A stretch of 14,065 bases of DNA. Origin: Oscillospiraceae bacterium. Its GTDB lineage: Bacteria; Bacillota; Clostridia; Oscillospirales; Oscillospiraceae. Positions 10,030 through 14,065 of the stretch are shown one piece after another. Numbering within the stretch: the first letter of the stretch is position 1; each line of letters begins with the position of its first letter. Location of the stretch: positions 1 to 14,065 of the forward strand of contig JAEDKB010000028.1 in assembly GCA_016296045.1 (NCBI GenBank). Reading direction: 5' to 3'. Under the pieces are notes generated by a model. It saw nothing but the letters and a program-made list of their open reading frames with translations. It made no database searches and was not told where the DNA came from. Made by a program: the position numbers and the translations under genes.

Positions 10030-11409
10030 ATGGCAGAACACAGTGTCACCGTTGAAAGCACGCTCGAAGCGCTTTTGGCGGAGAAAAAGTATTCAACAAT
10101 CCGTGATATCCTAATCACGATGAATCCATCCGACATCGCCTCAATCTTCGACGAGCTGGAGGAAGACCACCTTCCCCTGCTTTTCCGTCTTCTGCCCAAG
10201 GAGCAGGCTGCGGAAACCTTCGTCGAAATGGATCCGGAAGCGCAGGAGCTGCTGATCCGCGGCTTCTCCGATTCGGAGCTGAAAGAGGTGATCGACGAGC
10301 TATATGTCGATGATGCCGTTGACATTGTCGAGGAAATGCCCGCCAATGTTGTCAGGCGGATTTTATCGCAGGCCGATCCGGAAATGCGCAAGAACATCAA
10401 TGAAATCCTGCGCTATCCCGAAAATTCCGCCGGTTCTATTATGACAACCGAATATGTTTCCCTTCGCCCGTCCATGACGGTGGAGGAATCCATCCTCCGC
10501 ATCCGCCGCACCGGTGTGGATAAGGAAACGATCTACACCTGCTACGTTACCAAAGACCGTACGCTGATTGGTCTGGTCACCGTAAAAGACCTTCTTCTTG
10601 CTCAGGATGATGAAATGTCCATCGAAGAGATCATGGAAACAAACATCATCTCCGTCAACACACAGGCCGATCAGGAAGAAGTTGCGCAAATGTTCTCAAA
10701 ATATAATTTCCTGGCGCTTCCGGTTGTGGATGCGGAAAACCGTATGGTCGGTATCATCACCTTCGATGACGCAATGGACGTCATGGAAGACGAGGTCACC
10801 GAGGATATGGAAATCATGGGCGGTATGACGCCGTCGGACAAGACGTATCTTCGTTCTACGGTCTTTGATCTGTTCCGTCACCGGATCCCGTGGCTGATGC
10901 TGCTGATGGTCTCGGCCACCTTTACCGGACTGATTATCACCGGCTTTGAAAACAAGCTGACAACGCTGCATCTGGCGGCCTTTATCCCGATGCTGATGGA
11001 CACCGGCGGTAATTCCGGCTCACAGTCCTCTGTTACGATCATCCGCGCCCTCTCGCTCGGCGAAGTGGATTTTTCGGATTTGCTGCGGATCATCTGGAAA
11101 GAAATCCGTACCGCCGTTCTTTGCGGCATCACGCTTGCTGTCGTATGCTTTGCAAAGATCATGCTGGTCGATCATCTTCTGCTGAACAACGACAGCGTCA
11201 CAACATTGGTTGCACTGGTTGTCTGTATTACCATGGCGCTTACCGTGCTGGTGGCAAAGCTGATCGGCTGCAGCCTGCCGATGCTTGCCAAAAAAATCGG
11301 TTTTGATCCTGCCGTTATGGCAAGTCCTTTCATCACGACCATCGTAGACGCCCTGTCTTTGCTGGTTTATTTCGGAATTGCAAGCGCCATGCTCTCTACG
11401 CCGGTATAG
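10030..11409 (+). CDS. mgtE: Magnesium transporter MgtE
   Basis: 459 residues, close to the family's usual 450. It is a Mg2+-selective inner-membrane channel gated by cytoplasmic Mg2+. The N-terminal helical MgtE domain covers about residues 15-128, and a CBS pair covers about 137-255 (starting SIMTTEYVSL, then IMETNIISV and GIITFDDAMDVM). A connecting helix leads into about five membrane helices from residue 285. The signature DTGGNSGSQSS is at 324-334, and FDPAVMASPFITTIVD ends in Asp440, the likely counterpart of the TM5 pore aspartate of Thermus MgtE. Start ATG 10030 has AGGAGG nine bases upstream. The gene stands alone behind its own promoter and a long leader, and ends at a shared terminator. 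Confidence 0.97.
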   Translation: MAEHSVTVESTLEALLAEKKYSTIRDILITMNPSDIASIFDELEEDHLPLLFRLLPKEQAAETFVEMDPEAQELLIRGFSDSELKEVIDELYVDDAVDIVEEMPANVVRRILSQADPEMRKNINEILRYPENSAGSIMTTEYVSLRPSMTVEESILRIRRTGVDKETIYTCYVTKDRTLIGLVTVKDLLLAQDDEMSIEEIMETNIISVNTQADQEEVAQMFSKYNFLALPVVDAENRMVGIITFDDAMDVMEDEVTEDMEIMGGMTPSDKTYLRSTVFDLFRHRIPWLMLLMVSATFTGLIITGFENKLTTLHLAAFIPMLMDTGGNSGSQSSVTIIRALSLGEVDFSDLLRIIWKEIRTAVLCGITLAVVCFAKIMLVDHLLLNNDSVTTLVALVVCITMALTVLVAKLIGCSLPMLAKKIGFDPAVMASPFITTIVDALSLLVYFGIASAMLSTPV

Positions 11410-11431
11410 CACCGACAGCTTCATAAAACAC

Positions 11432-11472
11432 CAATGATGGGGTCAGGTATGTTTTGCCTGACCCCATCATTG
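11432..11472. terminator. Bidirectional intrinsic terminator between mgtE and the YitT-family gene
   Basis: A perfect 16-bp stem (11432-11447 with 11457-11472) with a nine-base loop, followed by T-rich sequence on both strands (GTTTTCTATTTTCT rightward, GTGTTTTATG leftward). It lies 22 bases after the mgtE stop and 9 bases after the convergent gene's stop, so it can end both transcripts. Confidence 0.9.
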
Positions 11473-11481
11473 CTATGTTTT

Positions 11482-12339
11482 CTATTTTCTGAAATTGCCC
11501 ATTGTCTCCTTGACGCTGGACAAATAGGCAAAAGTTCCGTCAAATTCCTGAATGATCTTCTGAAAAGCGACAATTTCGCGCTTATTCACAACACAAATCA
11601 AGAGAGTTTTATCCTTGCGTGTAAATCCGCCGACGGCCGGAAGCTCTGTCACGCCATGGTTCAATTTCACCATCAGCGCTTCCGAAAGCTCTTTCGGATG
11701 ATCCGTGACAATTTCAAACTTGACCGCCTCCTTGAAGCCCTTGAGCATCATATCGCAGACCTCACTGGAAAGGTAGCAGTAGACAATACACAAAATAACC
11801 GGCTCAATTTTAAAATTGTAAACAAAATAAGATGCCACCGCTACGCCGGCATTGATTGTAAAAATCACCCACAACAGATTTGACTCCGGCCGATAATGAT
11901 GTACGATCGCCGCGAGCAGATCCGTACCGCCGGTGCTGCTGTTGCGCTTCATAACGATTCCGTAGCAAAAGCCGCTGATGACACCGCCGGCAACGGGTGC
12001 AAGGAGGGTGCTGGTTCCGTTGTCCGTATGATAGATGAATCTGCTGAGGTCCACCTTGTCCAGCACCAGCAGCATTGCGGAGAAAAAAAGTGCGTACACG
12101 GCGGATCGGACAGCATATTCCTTTCCGACCAAAAAATACACAATCGCAACAAGCGGTATGTTCACAATGATCGTTAAATATCCGACCTTGAAATCAAACA
12201 GGTATTGCAGCATTGTAGCAAAACCGGGAATTCCCGAAGGAGCAAATTCATTCGGGAAAACGAAAATCACATAGCTGATTGCCAATAAAATTGCGGAAAA
12301 AATAATTACCAAATAATCGCGAATCTGCTTCCAGAGCAT
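11482..12339 (-). CDS. YitT family membrane protein (DUF161 plus DUF2179)
   Basis: 285 residues from ATG 12339, which has AAAGGAG upstream; an in-frame reading from 12393 is rejected because it would start before the likely transcription start. The first about 195 residues hold five to six hydrophobic helices (for example YLVIIFSAILLAISYVIFVF near residues 7-26) with the family block NSSTGGTDLLAAIV between them. A soluble C-terminal DUF2179 domain follows from about residue 200 (VKFEIVTDHPKELSEAL, GFTRKDKTLLICVVNKRE). The family is widespread in Bacillota and its transported substrate or role is not established. It is convergent with mgtE and has its own promoter, so it appears to be a single-gene unit. 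Confidence 0.92.
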   Translation of the reverse strand: MLWKQIRDYLVIIFSAILLAISYVIFVFPNEFAPSGIPGFATMLQYLFDFKVGYLTIIVNIPLVAIVYFLVGKEYAVRSAVYALFFSAMLLVLDKVDLSRFIYHTDNGTSTLLAPVAGGVISGFCYGIVMKRNSSTGGTDLLAAIVHHYRPESNLLWVIFTINAGVAVASYFVYNFKIEPVILCIVYCYLSSEVCDMMLKGFKEAVKFEIVTDHPKELSEALMVKLNHGVTELPAVGGFTRKDKTLLICVVNKREIVAFQKIIQEFDGTFAYLSSVKETMGNFRK

Positions 12340-12374
12340 TATGGTCCTTCTCCTTTGCGAGCAATTGCACATTA

Positions 12375-12403
12375 TATATAACGCCTTATTCAAAAAAAGT
12401 CAA
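12375..12403 (-). promoter_or_regulatory. Promoter of the YitT-family gene
   Basis: Minus-strand TTGACT (12398-12403), 17 bases, then TATATA (12375-12380), placing the start near 12368 and about 30 bases before the gene. A TATAAT overlaps the -10 region but its spacing (21) is worse. Confidence 0.65.
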
Positions 12404-12475
12404 CATTCCGGGGCGAAAAAACAGTTTCCATTTTCGTCCATCGTCTGCGCAAAGAGCCGTCAAAGAATACAGGTA

Positions 12476-12844
12476 TTAAACTTTGATGATCTCCGCGTCG
12501 GGAGCGTTCTTCTTGACAGCTTCCATTCCGTTCAGGCAGCTCACAAGCGCCTTGTAGCCTTCACTCACAGCAATGACCTTTCCGTTCACAGACTTCAGAC
12601 GGAATCGAAATTCCCCCGCTTTGTCTTTGTACACCTCGAATTTCGGATGCTTTTTCGCAGAAAAACCTTTCGCTGTCTGATTCTCCACTGCGGCGACCGG
12701 TGCGTTTTTCTTCACGCTTGCAATCCCTTTTCTGCATGCCTCCAAAGAGTTGTATATTTCCGAAGAGGCGATGATTTCGCCGTTTCCGGCTTTCAGATCA
12801 AACTTGATACCGCTTGCAGTCGCTTTGATGACAAATTTCCCCAC
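12476..12844 (-). CDS. DUF1508 (YegP-like) tandem-repeat protein
   Basis: 122 residues made of two DUF1508 units, about residues 1-55 and 64-118. The repeat is visible by eye: FDLKAGNGEIIASSEIYNSL with GIASVKKNAPVA in the first and FRLKSVNGKVIAVSEGYKAL with GMEAVKKNAPDA in the second. The start is GTG 12844, supported by GAGGGGAG six bases upstream; no nearby in-frame ATG fits better. It is a small soluble protein with no signal or membrane segment. The function of the family is not established, and the domain structure resembles small beta-rich dimers. It starts 20 bases after the azlD stop on the same strand, so it is probably the third gene of the azl operon. Confidence 0.92.
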   Translation of the reverse strand: MGKFVIKATASGIKFDLKAGNGEIIASSEIYNSLEACRKGIASVKKNAPVAAVENQTAKGFSAKKHPKFEVYKDKAGEFRFRLKSVNGKVIAVSEGYKALVSCLNGMEAVKKNAPDAEIIKV

Positions 12845-12864
12845 GGTGAGCTCCCCTCTTTATT

Positions 12865-13185
12865 TTAAATCACATAACGCAAAATCAGCTCCGCAGCCAA
12901 TGTCGCCGCGCAGGAGAACGCTGCAACCTTCACAAGGCTCTGCTCAAAGAAAGACAATATCATTGCCGTCACAAATCCGATTGCGGCAGAAATCCGATAC
13001 TCAGTCGCGTAAAAAATCGCCGGAATGGTCATAACGCTGAGAACCGCATAGGGAATATAGTAAAGAAATGAGAGCAGAAATCGGTTTTCAATCTTCCGTC
13101 GCACAAGCACCAGCGGCAGCATACGAATCAGGTAGGTCACGCCTGCCATAACCGCAAGATAAACATAGAAACTGTATTTTGTCAT
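12865..13185 (-). CDS. azlD: AzlD family branched-chain amino acid exporter subunit
   Basis: 106 residues from ATG 13185, which overlaps the azlC stop (ATGA) and has AAGGAGG ten bases upstream inside azlC; a longer frame to 13218 is rejected. It is a small membrane protein with about four hydrophobic helices and the family block GVTYLIRMLPLVLVRRKI near the N-terminus. AzlD is the small partner of AzlC in export of branched-chain amino acids and their analogues (known for Bacillus AzlCD and E. coli YgaZH). Translational coupling with azlC fits a two-subunit complex. The substrate here is inferred from family only. Confidence 0.93.
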   Translation of the reverse strand: MTKYSFYVYLAVMAGVTYLIRMLPLVLVRRKIENRFLLSFLYYIPYAVLSVMTIPAIFYATEYRISAAIGFVTAMILSFFEQSLVKVAAFSCAATLAAELILRYVI

Positions 13186-13898
13186 TCTTCGCCTGCCTCC
13201 TTGATCGGTGCAAGCCACGCCATCAGCGCCGCCGCAATGACCGCACAGATGATAACCGAAAAGCCTGTCGGAACCCCCTGCAGCACCGGAATATAGCGAA
13301 ACGCACAGCTTAAGGCAATCGCGATCAGAACGCAGATTGCCGTCGGGCGATGTTTTTTTGCCTTAGGAAATACAATCGCCACAAACATGGCATAGATCGC
13401 AACGCCGAGCGCCGAGATCACCACGGACGGCAGAAGATTTCCTGCTGCCGCGCCCAGCAGCGTCCCACATGTCCAGCCTAAAAACGGTGTCAGAATCAGT
13501 CCATATAGGTATTTGTTCCCAACCGTTCCGTTTTGCGCTGACGCAACAGCAAAAACCTCATCCGTATTGACAAAAGCAATCAGGAAACGGTCGATGATTC
13601 GGACACTGCCGCCCAGCTTCTGTGAAAGGGATACCGACATCAGCGCATAGCGAAGATTTATTATAAATTGGGAAACCGCAAGCTCGATCAGTGTCCCACC
13701 GCCTGCAATGATCGGAACAGCGGCAAGCTGGCCTGCTGAGGTCACATTTGTCATAGACATCAGCACGGCCTCCGGCACGGTCAACCCATTGGCAATCGCA
13801 AAAATACCAAACGCAAACGCAACCGAAAAATAGCCGAAGCAAATCGGCAATCCGTTGCGGATTCCCTTTGCAAAAGAGTTTTCCTCCTTCATCGGCAA
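13182..13898 (-). CDS. azlC: AzlC family branched-chain amino acid exporter, large subunit
   Basis: 238 residues from TTG 13898, chosen because GGGAGG lies nine bases upstream; ATG 13892, two codons in, is the alternative with a poorer site. AzlC-type permease with several hydrophobic helices. Family motifs include GLPICFGYFSVAFAFGIFA near residue 17, TNVTSAGQLAAVPII, the INLRYALMSVSLSQKL block and FVNTDEVFAVAS. With AzlD it should form an inner-membrane exporter of leucine, isoleucine or valine. It is the first gene of the operon azlC-azlD-DUF1508, and no Lrp-type regulator (azlB) is next to it within the window. Confidence 0.93.
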   Translation of the reverse strand: MPMKEENSFAKGIRNGLPICFGYFSVAFAFGIFAIANGLTVPEAVLMSMTNVTSAGQLAAVPIIAGGGTLIELAVSQFIINLRYALMSVSLSQKLGGSVRIIDRFLIAFVNTDEVFAVASAQNGTVGNKYLYGLILTPFLGWTCGTLLGAAAGNLLPSVVISALGVAIYAMFVAIVFPKAKKHRPTAICVLIAIALSCAFRYIPVLQGVPTGFSVIICAVIAAALMAWLAPIKEAGEE

Positions 13899-13924
13899 AT
13901 GTCCCTTCCTCCCTAATTTTCCAC

Positions 13925-13953
13925 ATCATAACACAAACTTCTGCAATGTGCAA
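13925..13953 (-). promoter_or_regulatory. Promoter of the azlCD operon
   Basis: Minus-strand TTGCAC (13948-13953), 17 bases, then TATGAT (13925-13930). The start is near 13918, leaving only about 20 bases of leader, too short for a T-box or other leucine-sensing leader. Confidence 0.7.
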
Positions 13954-13970
13954 CGGTTTGTAATAAAGAA

Positions 13971-13997
13971 AACGCAGGAGCAATTCGCCCCTGCGTT
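13971..13997 (-). terminator. Intrinsic terminator of a transcript entering from the right
   Basis: AACGCAGG (13971-13978) pairs with CCTGCGTT (13990-13997), with an extra inner GC/GC pairing. On the minus strand the stem is followed by TTCTTTATT, so it would stop a leftward transcript starting beyond the window, just before the azlC promoter. Confidence 0.75.
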
Positions 13998-14002
13998 ATA
14001 CT

Positions 14003-14060
14003 AGAATCTTATAAAAAGGTTAAAAAACCTTTTTATAGCGCCGAGGGCGCGTCAGATTCT
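14003..14060 (-). other. Predicted three-way-junction RNA structure
   Basis: An outer stem AGAATCT/AGATTCT (14003-14009 with 14054-14060) encloses two adjacent perfect hairpins: a 12-bp AT-rich one (14010-14037, loop AAAA) and GCGCC-GAG-GGCGC (14038-14050). Read leftward, it lies five bases before the terminator hairpin, as in the 3' end of a small structured RNA or a long 3' untranslated region. The strand is inferred from that terminator. No known RNA family is recognised, and most of any such transcript is outside the window. Confidence 0.4.
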
Positions 14061-14065
14061 GCACA

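Noticed and set aside
11432..11472. The long perfect hairpin as a transposon end or dispersed repeat
   Set aside because: Its position between two convergent gene ends with T-rich flanks on both strands is fully explained by a shared terminator.
13558..13983. A 141-codon minus-strand frame overlapping azlC
   Set aside because: It is in a different frame from the conserved AzlC protein, is cysteine-rich without a family match, and begins upstream of the azlC promoter.
13899..14065. A T-box or other leader controlling azlC
   Set aside because: The azlC promoter lies only about 20 bases before the gene, so the hairpins further right are upstream of its transcript.

Overview
The window looks like chromosomal DNA of a low-GC-lineage Gram-positive bacterium (Bacillota), most likely a gut-type clostridium of the Ruminococcaceae/Oscillospiraceae kind. 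This is inferred from the paired GlgC and GlgD subunits (a Bacillota trait), strong AGGAGG-type ribosome binding sites, sigma-A-like promoters, and the YitT, AzlCD and MgtE families. No ribosomal RNA, mobile element or CRISPR was seen, so the genus is not fixed.

Positions 1-9572 (minus strand) hold a tightly packed glycogen operon read right to left: glgB, glgC, glgD, glgA, glgP, then a GH13 cyclomaltodextrinase/neopullulanase-type alpha-glycosidase that runs off the left edge. Gaps are 2, 25, -4, 29 and 1 nt. A clear promoter (TTGCAA-17-TATAAT, 9620-9648) lies upstream of glgB. GlgC/GlgD make ADP-glucose, GlgA extends the chain, GlgB branches it, and GlgP and the GH13 enzyme take the polymer or its dextrins apart, so synthesis and breakdown share one transcript.

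Positions 9573-9878 are the divergent intergenic region, with the two promoters and two tandem AT-rich inverted repeats (9708-9747). A consensus-like promoter (TTGACA-17-TAAGAT, 9801-9829) drives a roughly 190-nt leader and mgtE, a CBS-domain Mg2+ channel (10030-11409, plus strand). The leader is the most interesting part of the window. It carries a 27-codon upstream ORF with its own strong ribosome binding site (9879-9962), lying almost exactly inside a long-range fold (9867-9958). That fold competes with a short hairpin (9956-9970) whose loop begins with the two A residues of the uORF stop codon. I could not match it to the canonical M-box Mg2+ riboswitch.

A strong 16-bp hairpin (11432-11472) serves as a shared terminator between mgtE and the convergent YitT-family membrane protein gene (11482-12339, minus), which has its own promoter. 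Further right on the minus strand is a second small operon: azlC, azlD (4-nt overlap), then a tandem-repeat DUF1508/YegP-like gene starting with GTG. At the right edge an intrinsic terminator (13971-13997), preceded on the minus strand by a compact predicted three-way junction (14003-14060), ends a transcript from outside the window.
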